DNA of 64,000 nt from an uncultured Verrucomicrobiales bacterium (GCA_938008215.1 CALLLS010000004.1:1-64000), one strand, 5' to 3'. Shown: positions 24,583-33,883, numbered from the stretch's first letter. Translations and numbers: made by a program. Notes: generated by a model from the sequence alone, not told the origin.

Positions 24583-26973
24583 TTATTTATTAGGTTCTTT
24601 CCACTCAGGAAATTCTTCTCTTAAGGCACTAAGCATAGATGAACTTACAGGATTCTCTTGGATCTTTAGGATTTCAATTGCTTTCCATAGTGCATAAGGG
24701 CGAATAGTCTCATCACCCTTAAACTTATCTGCAACGAGCAGGTAAATATCCTTAGCTGTATTTTTTTCACCCTTTCTTAACCTTCCTTCAGCGATAACAA
24801 ACTTTAGACCAGCTTCTATCGTGCCTCTGGGTTCTTGGAATAGAGCTTCTTCTGCGACAGCAATCGCTTCATCTACCTTATCTAGACCTAGCAAAGCTTG
24901 TGATTTATCTAAGAGGGCGTCGGTTTTCCAGAAACTATCTTCTTCTCGCTCTAATACGTAATTTACCGCTTCTTCAGCTTTTTCATACTGTTTAGTCTCT
25001 AACGAAGACTTTGTTAAATATCGCCAAACATCAATTGGTGTTTCTAATGGTTCTTCTCTATTAGCAATGCTGTCTAAAACTTCTGTCGAGAGTTTATAAT
25101 CCTCTTTTTGAAAACGTTGAATACCAAACCATGCTAAGATTCTTGGTGGGAAATATTTTCCTGGGACGTCATGCTTCATTCGTATGAAAGCCTCTTTCAT
25201 GATATCTGCATCTTGGAGGTAATAAGAGGAGAGAAAAACTCTTGTCCCTGCAGGTTCTTTATATGTTGAAGGATCAAGATTACGCGCTTTATTAAACTCA
25301 GGAATGCATTCTGCAAATTTCTCCTGCTTGAAGTATCCCCATCCCATCCAGTAGTGTGCATGTGCTTGTGCTGCTTTTTTTAAGCCTGGGAATTTTTGCA
25401 GTAAAAGCTGAGACGCAGTAATGAGTTCATCATAATTACGTTCTCGACGGTAAACTTTAATCATTCCTTGCAGGGCTGTGGCAGCTAGTGCGGATCCAGA
25501 TGACTCTTTAAGAACTTTTTGAAAATCATTTAGTGCTGAAGCGTAGTTGTTATTAGAGAGATAAGCATTCCCTCGCCTAACATGCACTTCAAAAGCGAGG
25601 TCGTGAGCAGGAAACTCATCAATGAAATGTCCCGCTGCATTTATGCAACCTGCATAGTCCTCAGCCTCAGAGAGGCATACTAATTTTTTGAAGAGGAAGT
25701 TTGCTTGTAGAGTGCTAGGTAAGTCTTTTGAATCGATAGAGCGATATACCTTTGCTGCTTCTTCTGGCATTCCAGAATGTAAAAGTGATTCCGCTTTAAA
25801 TACGCCGATGAGTTTATGCCATTCATTCTTTTTCTGATAGGAACCGTAAATTTCTTTAAAGGCGTCTGCCTGATCTGCAACATTTGCTCCATCTAAGCGG
25901 TAGAAGCAGTATAGCCTTCGGAAGCTAGCCTCAAAGCTTAGAGCACTGTTAGGAACAAGCCGCTCAACGGAAGTGAACGCAGTGATAGCTCTCTGGAAGT
26001 AGTCTTTTTTAAGTAGGGCATATCCAGCAAGAAGATAAGTGTTAGAGGTAACAATTGGCTCACTCGGATAGACACCTTTCTGGTAGTTGTCTATGAGGGC
26101 ATCTAAGTTGTCATTATCAAAGTAGATTTGATATAGCTCGCTTTGTGCCTTTGCTTTATAATCGTTCTTTATTCCTGGAGTATCGATTGTCTTAGCTATG
26201 ATCTCCTCTGCTTTTTCTTGGTTGCCAAGTCGTGCATTAGTAATACCAGTATATAATAAGGCTTCTACTTTGATATCGGGTGCTACTTTTGCGTTATTTG
26301 CTAGTTTGTCGAAGTGCATTAACGCTTCCTCAAACTCACTTAGCTCAAAGAGAATGTGAGCAAGAGCGAGGCGTGAAGTATCTTGATATGAGCTCTCTTT
26401 TTCATTAACAAGCCTTCTCAAGGGCTGAAGTGCCTTTTCTTTGCTACCGCTTAGCATGAGGCAACGTGCTTGTAGATACAGTGCTTGTTGTCTCACTGCT
26501 GGCTTTTCACTTTGTTGAGCCGCTAGTTTGTAGTATTTTTCGGCAGATTTATAGTTTTCCTCATTATAGCGCTGTGTCCCTAGGCGATAAGCAGAGGCGG
26601 CTACGAGTTGCCCCGTTTTGTATTTTTTAATAAGAAATTCAAAGTTTGCTTCGGCAGAATCGATATTTCCAGTAAGGAGCTGACTTACAGCCATGCGGTA
26701 ATAAGCTGTTTGCCTGTCTTTATGACCACCATGATTTTGCAGGTAATTTCTAAAGCTGAGTTCAGCTGTCCTTAAGGCACTGCGGCTTTCGTAATAATCT
26801 TTTTGGTTTCGTCCGTACTCGTATATTTTAGAAGCTCGGAAAAACGCTTCATCTGCCTCGTTTTGAGCTTCAAGAATAGATGGTGTTCCTACTAGTAAGA
26901 GGATTACTAATGAGAGGGTATTTAAAGTTTTGGAGTGTCTGTTAGACATAAGTATAAGGCGGAGAGAAGGCAT
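24583..26973 (-). CDS. Exported tetratricopeptide-repeat protein (796 aa)
   Basis: The protein begins with a signal peptide (LSLVILLLVGTPSILEAQ near residues 17-34) and is otherwise made of helical TPR units to the end. Examples are AYYRMAVSQLLTGNIDSAEA, AYRLGTQRYNEENYKSAEKY, ALNDFQKVLKESSGSALA and HYWMGWGYFKQEKFAECIPE. No enzymatic domain is recognisable. Such solenoids serve as periplasmic protein-binding scaffolds. It starts 1 bp after the preceding, similarly sized TPR protein, and both follow exbB-exbD, so the two probably form partners of the ExbBD motor. The two TPR proteins differ clearly in sequence and may be an ancient duplication. Confidence 0.8.
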   Translation of the reverse strand: MPSLRLILMSNRHSKTLNTLSLVILLLVGTPSILEAQNEADEAFFRASKIYEYGRNQKDYYESRSALRTAELSFRNYLQNHGGHKDRQTAYYRMAVSQLLTGNIDSAEANFEFLIKKYKTGQLVAASAYRLGTQRYNEENYKSAEKYYKLAAQQSEKPAVRQQALYLQARCLMLSGSKEKALQPLRRLVNEKESSYQDTSRLALAHILFELSEFEEALMHFDKLANNAKVAPDIKVEALLYTGITNARLGNQEKAEEIIAKTIDTPGIKNDYKAKAQSELYQIYFDNDNLDALIDNYQKGVYPSEPIVTSNTYLLAGYALLKKDYFQRAITAFTSVERLVPNSALSFEASFRRLYCFYRLDGANVADQADAFKEIYGSYQKKNEWHKLIGVFKAESLLHSGMPEEAAKVYRSIDSKDLPSTLQANFLFKKLVCLSEAEDYAGCINAAGHFIDEFPAHDLAFEVHVRRGNAYLSNNNYASALNDFQKVLKESSGSALAATALQGMIKVYRRERNYDELITASQLLLQKFPGLKKAAQAHAHYWMGWGYFKQEKFAECIPEFNKARNLDPSTYKEPAGTRVFLSSYYLQDADIMKEAFIRMKHDVPGKYFPPRILAWFGIQRFQKEDYKLSTEVLDSIANREEPLETPIDVWRYLTKSSLETKQYEKAEEAVNYVLEREEDSFWKTDALLDKSQALLGLDKVDEAIAVAEEALFQEPRGTIEAGLKFVIAEGRLRKGEKNTAKDIYLLVADKFKGDETIRPYALWKAIEILKIQENPVSSSMLSALREEFPEWKEPNK

Positions 26974-26974
26974 T

Positions 26975-29356
26975 TTATCTCAGTTGCTCAAGTTCTTTTT
27001 GATATTCTTTAATAAGAGGTTGAGTATTTAAAGTCTTATCTGGTTTGAGGGATTTTATCAAATAGTTTAGAGCATTAACCTTTAAGTCATGAGTATCTTT
27101 TCCTCCGAATTGGTAAACTCGCTTAAGAACTCGCGTGCCATTTTCTTTCTCTCCAGTCTCCATTTCTATCTTGCCATGGAGAAGTAGCAATTCATGCCTA
27201 AGTCTCCCTTCAGGGTTAATTAATAGCGCTTCTTCGACTTCTTTTTTAGCGTCCTGAGCGCCGTTCAAATAATAAGTAGCAGTTCCAAAGCGGAATAGAT
27301 TGAGTGCTTTTCGGTATGCTCCTAAGTCTTTTGGTTTTAGAAAATTAGTGATAACTCTTAATTCAGTCCAATTCTCAGTCATAAAAGCAACTTGGGCATA
27401 GTTCTCTAGAATTGGAGGGGTGTATGCTTCTATTTCGTATAGCTTTTCTAGAGATATATATTTATTGAAGTAGTTCCATGCTTCACCCCAATTTTCATTC
27501 TTGGAATCTTCCAGGGCAAGCATGAGATATATAGGTTCAGGTAGAGAACTCCCTCCAAGCTTTTCATAATTAATGACTTCCTTTCTCAAAGCTACGGAAT
27601 CTTTTTCATTATAGGCAATAAGAGCGAGAAGCTCTGCCGTTTCTTCTGGTTGAAAACTTCTACTGAGTGCTCTTACTTTTAAGAAGTTTTGCTTCGCCTC
27701 CACGAATTTTTCTAATTTGTATTGTGAGTAAGCGAGCCAGAAATACCACTCTGCTTTCTGCTTACTAGGAGTGCCCTTACTGAATTTTAGGTTAAGACTT
27801 TCGTAAGCACCGACTGCTTTTTGGTAGTTTTTTTGCTCTAGATTAAGTTTAGCAATATATTGCCATGATGAACGTAGGATATCTTCAGGAGCGTTCTTGT
27901 GGTTGATAACTTCTTCAAATCCTTTAATTGCTTCACCCGTATGGGTTAATTCTGCTAGAATAGTGGCTTTGTCATAAAGAAGATAAGTTGTTCTAGAGTC
28001 TTCTGGGTATTTTCTAGCGTATTGATTTATATAGGAAATGGCTGAGTCTTTTTCTTTCAGTAAGACCGCTATTTTACAAATTCGGTAACCAATGGTAGGA
28101 ATGTTTTCTGGTGCTATTTTATCAGTGTCTAGGCTGTTATAGACTTTAAGAGCCTCCTCATAATTAGAGTTTTCATAAAGAATTTCAGCTTTTAAGAGCT
28201 TAACGCTCTCATACCTTTCATCTGATGAAAATTGTTCTTGGTAGGTCTTTAAAAAATGATTGGTTTCATTTATTGATACCTTCTTTCGGGCTTTAGATGT
28301 AATTTGATAGTATGCGACTTCAAAGCCCGTAGATGTCCCCTCAGAAAGACGTGCTAGTTTAGAGTAATATGATTGAGCTTTTTTTGTGTCATCTTGCGCT
28401 TGATATGATTTAGCAAGTAGCTCTAAGCGCTTTAAGGTTTGAGGATCGGATAGCCCTTTATCTCCGTATCTTTCATACTGAGATATAACTTTCCAATCCT
28501 TTTTTTTCTCAGCATTCACCATGAGGATAAGTGCAGAAGAGGGGTGCCATTCTTTAAGGTCTCCCATTTTTAGAACTTTTTTGAAATAGTTAGTCGCTTT
28601 ATCTATATCACCTAACTTCTGGGTTATGATAGCGCATTTATATGTAGATAGGGCTTTGATTTCCGTGTTTGAATCTTTTGTGCAATTTTGAAAAAATTGA
28701 TAAGCTTTATTAAACTCGCCATTTTTAAAGTAAGTTTCTCCAAGGTGAAATTTGCTGTGACTATGATATTTTTTTCCTTCTTCTTGATTTAGAACAAACA
28801 AGAAATCATCACGCGCTTTATTATACTTCTCAAGTTTCTGATGAGAGAGAGCTTTCATATATACTCCGAAAACACTGCTTGAACTTTGAGGGAGTTCTTT
28901 GTTTGCAATAGTGAGATATTGAATGGCTCTAGCGTAGTCCTTGGTTTCGTATTGTGCCAAACCAAGCTGGAGAGCTGCCGCACCTGCTTGAGGTCCCGTT
29001 GGGCTTCTTTTTAAGACTTCTAAGTATGCTTGGAGAGCCTCTTCATTTTTTCCTAGTTTGCTAAGACAGCTCGCTAGATAAAAGTAGCCAGAAGCAGAAT
29101 TTGGGTGCTCAGGGAATTTCTCTAAGTATTTAGCGAACTTCTCAGCAGCAAGTTTGTATTCAGCAGGTTTATTTTTTTTGCTTGCCTCGTTATAAGACAT
29201 CTGGGCGATGGTATATAGGTCATCAGCCAGATCTGCTTTTAATGGGGTAGCTGTGGTAAATGAGCTAAGAGGGAAGGCGGAAAAAAAGCAAATTAAGACT
29301 AACCGCTTAAAAGTTTTGAGTTTCTCTAAGTAAGTGAATTTAGGGCTGTGGTTCAT
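26975..29356 (-). CDS. Exported tetratricopeptide-repeat protein (793 aa)
   Basis: An N-terminal export signal (RLVLICFFSAFPLSSFTTAT) is followed by about 750 residues of TPR-type helices. Examples are YLASCLSKLGKNEEALQAYL, AALQLGLAQYETKDYARAIQ, KFHLGETYFKNGEFNKAYQF and WFWLAYSQYKLEKFVEAKQN-like units. No other domain is seen. The gene starts 5 bp after exbD and ends 1 bp before a second TPR gene of nearly the same length. The tight spacing suggests equal production. In other bacteria TolQR-like motors work with TPR proteins, for example in gliding or Tol systems. Here the link is based on operon structure. Confidence 0.8.
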   Translation of the reverse strand: MNHSPKFTYLEKLKTFKRLVLICFFSAFPLSSFTTATPLKADLADDLYTIAQMSYNEASKKNKPAEYKLAAEKFAKYLEKFPEHPNSASGYFYLASCLSKLGKNEEALQAYLEVLKRSPTGPQAGAAALQLGLAQYETKDYARAIQYLTIANKELPQSSSSVFGVYMKALSHQKLEKYNKARDDFLFVLNQEEGKKYHSHSKFHLGETYFKNGEFNKAYQFFQNCTKDSNTEIKALSTYKCAIITQKLGDIDKATNYFKKVLKMGDLKEWHPSSALILMVNAEKKKDWKVISQYERYGDKGLSDPQTLKRLELLAKSYQAQDDTKKAQSYYSKLARLSEGTSTGFEVAYYQITSKARKKVSINETNHFLKTYQEQFSSDERYESVKLLKAEILYENSNYEEALKVYNSLDTDKIAPENIPTIGYRICKIAVLLKEKDSAISYINQYARKYPEDSRTTYLLYDKATILAELTHTGEAIKGFEEVINHKNAPEDILRSSWQYIAKLNLEQKNYQKAVGAYESLNLKFSKGTPSKQKAEWYFWLAYSQYKLEKFVEAKQNFLKVRALSRSFQPEETAELLALIAYNEKDSVALRKEVINYEKLGGSSLPEPIYLMLALEDSKNENWGEAWNYFNKYISLEKLYEIEAYTPPILENYAQVAFMTENWTELRVITNFLKPKDLGAYRKALNLFRFGTATYYLNGAQDAKKEVEEALLINPEGRLRHELLLLHGKIEMETGEKENGTRVLKRVYQFGGKDTHDLKVNALNYLIKSLKPDKTLNTQPLIKEYQKELEQLR

Positions 29357-29361
29357 AGTCC

Positions 29362-29793
29362 TTAGTTCACTTTTCTAGTAGAGAATGAGATATTCCAAAT
29401 CCCAGCTTTTTTACAGAGGTCAATGACTTCAACTATTCGTTGGAAATCTACACCTGAAGCTCCTCTTATCCTAACAGGTTGGCGTGATTTTCCAGTTTTC
29501 TCATCTTTGAATGCTTCAGCAATGCTCTTTAACTTACTGCTCAGTTCGCCTTCTGAGAGAGCCTGACCGTCTACAGTTATGACGCCTCCATCACGAACGT
29601 TAAGAATGATTTCTCCGAGGGGTCTTTTATCATTCTCGCCCTGGTTAGCGGTAGGAACGCTAACATTAAGATCTACCTCATCACGTGAAAACTTCCATGT
29701 TACAATGAAGAAGACGAGGAGTAAGAATACTACGTCTATCATTGGTGCCAGAGGAATTCCAGCTTGTGGAGGTGTGGGTTTTTGAAATTTCAA
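29362..29793 (-). CDS. exbD: ExbD/TolR-family proton-channel protein
   Basis: The 143-residue protein has one membrane helix with the conserved proton-carrying aspartate (PLAPMIDVVFLLLVFFIVTW, residues 16-35). A periplasmic domain follows (GEIILNVRDGGVITVDGQAL, PVRIRGASGVDFQRIVEVID). ExbD/TolR forms an ion-driven motor with ExbB/TolQ in the inner membrane and passes force to a periplasmic partner. The exbB-type gene lies 43 bp upstream, and two TPR genes follow after 5 bp. No tonB, tolA or pal gene is present in the window, so the partner is probably one of the TPR proteins or is encoded elsewhere. Confidence 0.9.
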   Translation of the reverse strand: MKFQKPTPPQAGIPLAPMIDVVFLLLVFFIVTWKFSRDEVDLNVSVPTANQGENDKRPLGEIILNVRDGGVITVDGQALSEGELSSKLKSIAEAFKDEKTGKSRQPVRIRGASGVDFQRIVEVIDLCKKAGIWNISFSTRKVN

Positions 29794-29836
29794 TTCTCTA
29801 TAATTATTTAGAATTTTAATTATCTACACTATCAAC

Positions 29837-30634
29837 TCAAAAGTCACCTGGTGTAAGAGGGTCATAAGAGCGCTTATTCTTAGTAACTTTCTCAGTTTCT
29901 ACTGCTGATTTCACGGAAGACATGACAGCCATGAGGTGTGTAGCGGCTGCTTCTAACTCCGCGATAAAGCGCTGTACCCTTCCGCGGAATATAGAATAGA
30001 AAATAACTGCGATAATCCCTATCACAAGTCCAGAGGCGGTAGTTATCAGGGCTTCTGAAACACCACTTGCGAGTTGCATTTGTTTTACGCCTTCAAAGTT
30101 TCCTTCCGCAATTTCCATGAAGGACTTAATCATGCCTATAACAGTTCCAAGAAGCCCGACCATGGGCGCTACTGCTCCGATATCAGCGAGATATGCGATG
30201 CGCTGTGAGAGAAGTCCCGCCTGGCGAGACCCTTCTGCCTCCGCTACATCTCTGATATCACCTAGCGAGGCGGACGGTGTGGCTCTGTGGAAGTCTACAG
30301 CCCGCCCGATGATCTTAGATACTGCAGATGAGTTCCGATCACATATTTCGCTTAGATTATGATAATCACCTTGGATAATCATATTTTCTGCCTGTGTCAT
30401 AAAGCGATTACTGACTACAGCTCCTTTTCTAATAATAAGAAGATAGAGAAAAATTAAGAATACGGTGAGGACAGAGAGAAAAGCTAAAGGATACATCATG
30501 ACCCCGCCTTGCTTAAGGATTTCAATGAAATCGACCGTGATGGGAGCAGCTGTGCTAGCCTCTGAATCTGAGGTCCGGGCTGATGCTACTTGGATACAGG
30601 AAAGAATGAAGAGAGATTTAAGAAAGAGTTTCAT
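29837..30634 (-). CDS. exbB: ExbB/TolQ/MotA-family proton-channel protein
   Basis: The 265-residue protein carries an N-terminal export signal (FLKSLFILSCIQVASA), then a first membrane helix (VMMYPLAFLSVLTVFLIFLY), a cytoplasmic loop, and the paired helices of the MotA/TolQ/ExbB channel. YLADIGAVAPMVGLLGTVIG and SEALITTASGLVIGIIAVIF are the family signatures. ExbB pentamers conduct protons around ExbD. The extra signal peptide before the first helix is typical of one ExbB subgroup. It is the first gene of the leftward exbB-exbD-TPR-TPR-GT61 operon and is divergent from uvrC. The C-terminal extension is basic (VTKNKRSYDP). Confidence 0.9.
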   Translation of the reverse strand: MKLFLKSLFILSCIQVASARTSDSEASTAAPITVDFIEILKQGGVMMYPLAFLSVLTVFLIFLYLLIIRKGAVVSNRFMTQAENMIIQGDYHNLSEICDRNSSAVSKIIGRAVDFHRATPSASLGDIRDVAEAEGSRQAGLLSQRIAYLADIGAVAPMVGLLGTVIGMIKSFMEIAEGNFEGVKQMQLASGVSEALITTASGLVIGIIAVIFYSIFRGRVQRFIAELEAAATHLMAVMSSVKSAVETEKVTKNKRSYDPLTPGDF

Positions 30635-30745
30635 CTAGTTATAATAAGAGAGATATGAAGGTAATGCGGTTTTGTTCAAGCTTTCGATTTGCGATTATGT
30701 TAATTTATTCATTATTATAGTGTAGAGCGATTCGCTCAATCAGAT

Positions 30746-32290
30746 ATGTCTCAACCAGATTTACTTAAAGAGAAGCTCCAAGATGCACCGCATAAACCAG
30801 GGGTCTATATTCATAAGGATCGGTTGGGAGGGGTTATTTATGTGGGTAAGGCACGAGATCTAAGGAAAAGAATCTCCAATTATTTTTCGCCCTCCAGAAA
30901 GATGAAGGCAGACCGGAAAACACGGGCGCTTATAGAAACGATTGCGGATTTCGATTATCATATCGTTAGGAATGAGCAGGAGGCACTGCTTCTAGAGTCT
31001 AAGCTTATTAAGCAATATCGTCCGCGTTATAACATCGTGTTCCGTGATGATAAACGGTTTAAAATGGTGAAGGTGAGCTTAGATTCTCCATGTCCCAAGT
31101 TTCAGGTAACACGGATTAAAAAGGCAGATGGTGCGAAGTATTTTGGCCCCTTCGCCCACTCAGGCGCTTTGCATGACACATTAACATATTTTAATAATAA
31201 ATTCGGTCTAAGAACGTGTCGCGCTGTAAACCCTGGGGAAAAGGACTATAAGCATTGTAATGCCGACGTGATTCGTAATTGCTCTGCACCTTGTATCGGT
31301 AAGATTTCAGCTGAAGATTATAAAGCGAGAGTGCAAGAAGTGTGTGACCTCTTCAGTGGAAAGGAAAAGCGTAGCTTTATTAAGGAAATAGAAGGCGAGA
31401 TGCAGGCGGCGGCTGCGGACATGGACTTCGAGCGCGCGGGTAAGCTCCGCGATGTTATGGAAAACTTTAAGAAAACGCTTACTCCCACACGGCAGTTTAA
31501 AAATACCCTAGACCTTCCGTCTACCGTGCAACCTGCCGATGACCTTTCTGAGCTTTCAGACCTTCTAGGGCTGGAAGCTCCTCCCAGAGTGATGGAGTGC
31601 TTTGATATTTCTAATGTGTCGTCTACCCATATTGTGGCATCTATGGTGCGTTTTACAGACGGGAAGCCTGATAATAACAAGTATAGGAGGTATCGCATAA
31701 GGACGGTTGAGGGGCAGGATGACTTTGCCTCCATGGCGGAGGTGGTAAGGAGGCGCTACAGTAGATTGCTTCAAGAGGGCGCAAAGCGAGCGAAGGAGAT
31801 AGGCATAGAAGAGAGCCAAGAGTTACCAGCAGACTTAGCCAAAAGAGTAAACGCTGGACTGCCAGATCTAATAATCGTGGATGGAGGGAAAGGGCAACTG
31901 AGTTCTGCGGTGCGTGAGCTACAGAGGCTTGGGCTATATGACCACCCCATTATTGGGTTAGCGAAGAAACACGAAGAAGTGTTTTTTTATGGAGAATCTG
32001 ATCCTATTCTAATCCCACATGATAAGGGGGCTCTGAAGCTGCTACAACGGATACGTGATGAGGCGCACCGCTTCGCTAATAATTATAATGAGCTTTTACT
32101 TAGAAAGCGCATTAAGGAGTCTATCCTCGACGATTGCCCTACGGTTTCTCCCAAGCGCAAGGAGCTTTTACTCAAGAAGTTTGGCTCAGTTCTAAGAATT
32201 AAGAAAGCCACGGCGGAGCAAATCGCAGAAATCTCAGGGATTTCATTGAAAGGAGCGCAAGGCATCCTAGCGTGGTTAAAAGAGAGTTGA
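30746..32290 (+). CDS. uvrC: Excinuclease ABC subunit C
   Basis: UvrC makes the two cuts beside DNA lesions in nucleotide excision repair. The 514-residue protein has the GIY-YIG domain (KPGVYIHKDRLGGVIYVGKA, residues 16-36), which makes the 3' cut. A UVR motif for UvrB contact follows (MDFERAGKLRDVMENFKK, near 225-242), then the UvrC RNase-H-like domain with ECFDISNVSSTHIVASMVRF and DLIIVDGGKGQLSSAV (5' cut). Helix-hairpin-helix motifs close the C terminus (AEISGISLKGAQGILAWL). It is shorter than E. coli UvrC (about 610), mainly between the cysteine-rich part and the C-terminal half, but no key block is missing. Confidence 0.95.
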   Translation: MSQPDLLKEKLQDAPHKPGVYIHKDRLGGVIYVGKARDLRKRISNYFSPSRKMKADRKTRALIETIADFDYHIVRNEQEALLLESKLIKQYRPRYNIVFRDDKRFKMVKVSLDSPCPKFQVTRIKKADGAKYFGPFAHSGALHDTLTYFNNKFGLRTCRAVNPGEKDYKHCNADVIRNCSAPCIGKISAEDYKARVQEVCDLFSGKEKRSFIKEIEGEMQAAAADMDFERAGKLRDVMENFKKTLTPTRQFKNTLDLPSTVQPADDLSELSDLLGLEAPPRVMECFDISNVSSTHIVASMVRFTDGKPDNNKYRRYRIRTVEGQDDFASMAEVVRRRYSRLLQEGAKRAKEIGIEESQELPADLAKRVNAGLPDLIIVDGGKGQLSSAVRELQRLGLYDHPIIGLAKKHEEVFFYGESDPILIPHDKGALKLLQRIRDEAHRFANNYNELLLRKRIKESILDDCPTVSPKRKELLLKKFGSVLRIKKATAEQIAEISGISLKGAQGILAWLKES

Positions 32291-32304
32291 ATGCCAATTT
32301 TTCA

Positions 32305-32659
32305 ATGGTGGACAGAAAAGGTGTTATATATCATAGAACGTTGTTACAGGAGTATTTTAAGGAAATCACTGGAACACATGTGCCTGAGCAGGAATTGAGG
32401 GAGGAGGTCGATAATATCAGTCAAGAAGGTCTGAACGCTGTTCAGATTATAAGTGATTTAGCCACGAAAATTAATTCTACAGGGGAAAGAGACTGTCATG
32501 CGTTCTGCTTATGCTGTTGCAATCTCAGACGGTAAGCTAGATGAATCTGAGTATACGTGTCTCTTTGAAGTAGGAAAAGCATTGGAAATGACAAATGCGC
32601 ATATTCAAGGCGTGATTGCTCATCATGAAGTATTTCTACTTAGAAGTGCAAAAGATTAG
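32305..32659 (+). pseudogene. TerB-like protein, frameshifted
   Basis: A frame from about 32305 encodes TLLQEYFKEITGTHVPEQEL and VDNISQEGLNAVQIISDLAT. After a GGGG run at 32481-32484 the matching sequence continues in another frame as VMRSAYAVAISDGKLDESEY, EVGKALEMTNAHIQGVIAHH and a TAG at 32657-32659. The second part (AVAISDGKLDESE) is the metal-binding-like motif of TerB/DjlA-type domains. Removing one G would join the two halves into a protein of about 117 residues. The first codons also look disturbed. It is either a recent pseudogene or a sequencing error. It begins just after uvrC and its end overlaps the convergent LURP-one-like gene by 24 bp. Confidence 0.6.
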
Positions 32660-33280
32660 CGCTCTGATAGATCTCGGTTGGTATACTACCCTTTGCGTCT
32701 CTCTAGGAGCGTAAGCATTTGAAAACTTAACATAAAGGTTCAGTTCTTCAGTAGTAGTTAGGTCTGAGAGTTTATCAACCTGAAAGCGTCCCTCAAAGAA
32801 GGCAGGCTTCTTTGAGAGCCTCATTACTTGTTCCTTAGTATCGATTTTCTTAGCAACATATTTTGGCTGGAAGAGGATGGCAGTTAAAAATCCGAGAAGA
32901 GGAATTTCACCAAGCATCGAATCAAAGATTTTAGCGAAAGGGTTCTCTTCCTCTATGACGAATTTTTCTTCGTTAGAACCTGCTTCAAAAACGGTGTAAG
33001 TGGCTTTCCATATAGAGCGCATTCCTTTTCTTCCAACAGAGCCTAAACTATTTCCTTGTTCATCTGTAAAGTTGTATCTGGCAGACCAATCAATGATTTT
33101 ATTTGTTTTGATATCCGCAAGAAGAGTGGAGCGTGACTTATCAGTGTAAACTTGAGCATGTTCGCGAAGTTTGAAGAATTTTTGCCTTATGAAAGCAATA
33201 GTCTCCATATTTGCATCTGTGATCGTGATTTGGGGTGCAAAGGCAAGAATCTTAAAACGAATGCTAAGCGGGTATTCCAT
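32636..33280 (-). CDS. LURP-one-related / Tubby-fold family protein
   Basis: The 214-residue protein has the repeated beta-strand pattern of the LURP-one-related (Tubby-like, scramblase-like) family. MEYPLSIRFKILAFAPQITI is the start. IAFIRQKFFKLREHAQVYTD, IIDWSARYNFTDEQGNSLGS and GRKGMRSIWKATYTVFEAG follow, then a hydrophobic block IPLLGFLTAILFQPKYVA and KKPAFFEGRFQVDKL. There is no signal peptide. Members are thought to bind membranes or phospholipids, but the bacterial role is unknown. The gene stands alone, converging on the frameshifted TerB-like gene, with a terminator for rplI between it and rplI. Confidence 0.65.
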   Translation of the reverse strand: MEYPLSIRFKILAFAPQITITDANMETIAFIRQKFFKLREHAQVYTDKSRSTLLADIKTNKIIDWSARYNFTDEQGNSLGSVGRKGMRSIWKATYTVFEAGSNEEKFVIEEENPFAKIFDSMLGEIPLLGFLTAILFQPKYVAKKIDTKEQVMRLSKKPAFFEGRFQVDKLSDLTTTEELNLYVKFSNAYAPRETQRVVYQPRSIRALIFCTSK

Positions 33281-33315
33281 GCCGGCTTGTAATCACTTTC
33301 CCAATACCTATACAA

Positions 33316-33340
33316 TAAAAAAGCCTGCAATTTGCAGGCT
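33316..33340 (-). terminator. Intrinsic terminator of rplI (prfA-rplI)
   Basis: On the minus strand AGCCTGCA, loop AAT, TGCAGGCT forms a perfect eight-pair stem followed by TTTTTT. It lies 26 bp after the rplI stop and 35 bp before the start of the next leftward gene, which therefore needs its own promoter or read-through. Confidence 0.9.
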
Positions 33341-33366
33341 AAGTAAAGTAGCGGAAGTGGTATCGC

Positions 33367-33825
33367 TTACTTAGTAATTGGATTCACTTTAACCGCTATA
33401 GTCGCAGTAACTTCTGGGTGAAGTTTAATCTCAACATCTGTAGTCTTAGTTCCTTTAATAGGTTTTTCAAGAGCGATGCTGTGACGGTCTATCTTAAAGC
33501 CTTTATCTTCAAGTGCCTTGTGAATATCGATATTCGTGATAGCACCGAATGCTTTCCCACCTTCACCGATTTCTAGATCAAGTCTGATATCTGTTCCATT
33601 AAGCTTCTTAGCAATATCTTTATATTCTTCCAGTTCAGCTGCCTCACGCTCTGCACGTGCTGCTTTTAACTCTTCAAGATATTGAATGTTATTATCGGTA
33701 GCCTCATAAGCAATTCCACGTGGGATCAGGTAGTTACGTGCGTAACCAGCTTTAACTTTAACGATGTCTGCTTCTGCGCCTACGCCATCGATTTTTTCTT
33801 TGAGGATAACTTGTGTAACTGCCAT
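33367..33825 (-). CDS. rplI: 50S ribosomal protein L9
   Basis: L9 binds 23S rRNA at the base of the L1 stalk and affects reading-frame maintenance. The 152-residue protein shows the N-terminal rRNA-binding part, VILKEKIDGVGAEADIVKVK and AGYARNYLIPRGIAYEAT, then the long connecting helix (EELKAARAEREAAELEEYKD). The C-terminal domain follows, with GKAFGAITNIDIHKALEDKG and a final strand ATIAVKVNP. Length matches the family. The usual partners rpsF and rpsR are not adjacent. It lies 58 bp downstream of prfA and before a strong terminator. Confidence 0.96.
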   Translation of the reverse strand: MAVTQVILKEKIDGVGAEADIVKVKAGYARNYLIPRGIAYEATDNNIQYLEELKAARAEREAAELEEYKDIAKKLNGTDIRLDLEIGEGGKAFGAITNIDIHKALEDKGFKIDRHSIALEKPIKGTKTTDVEIKLHPEVTATIAVKVNPITK

Positions 33826-33883
33826 TGCTAAATTGGTTGGGCGAGGGGAGTAACCTTGGAGTAAAGGTCAAGTCAAGTGCTTT

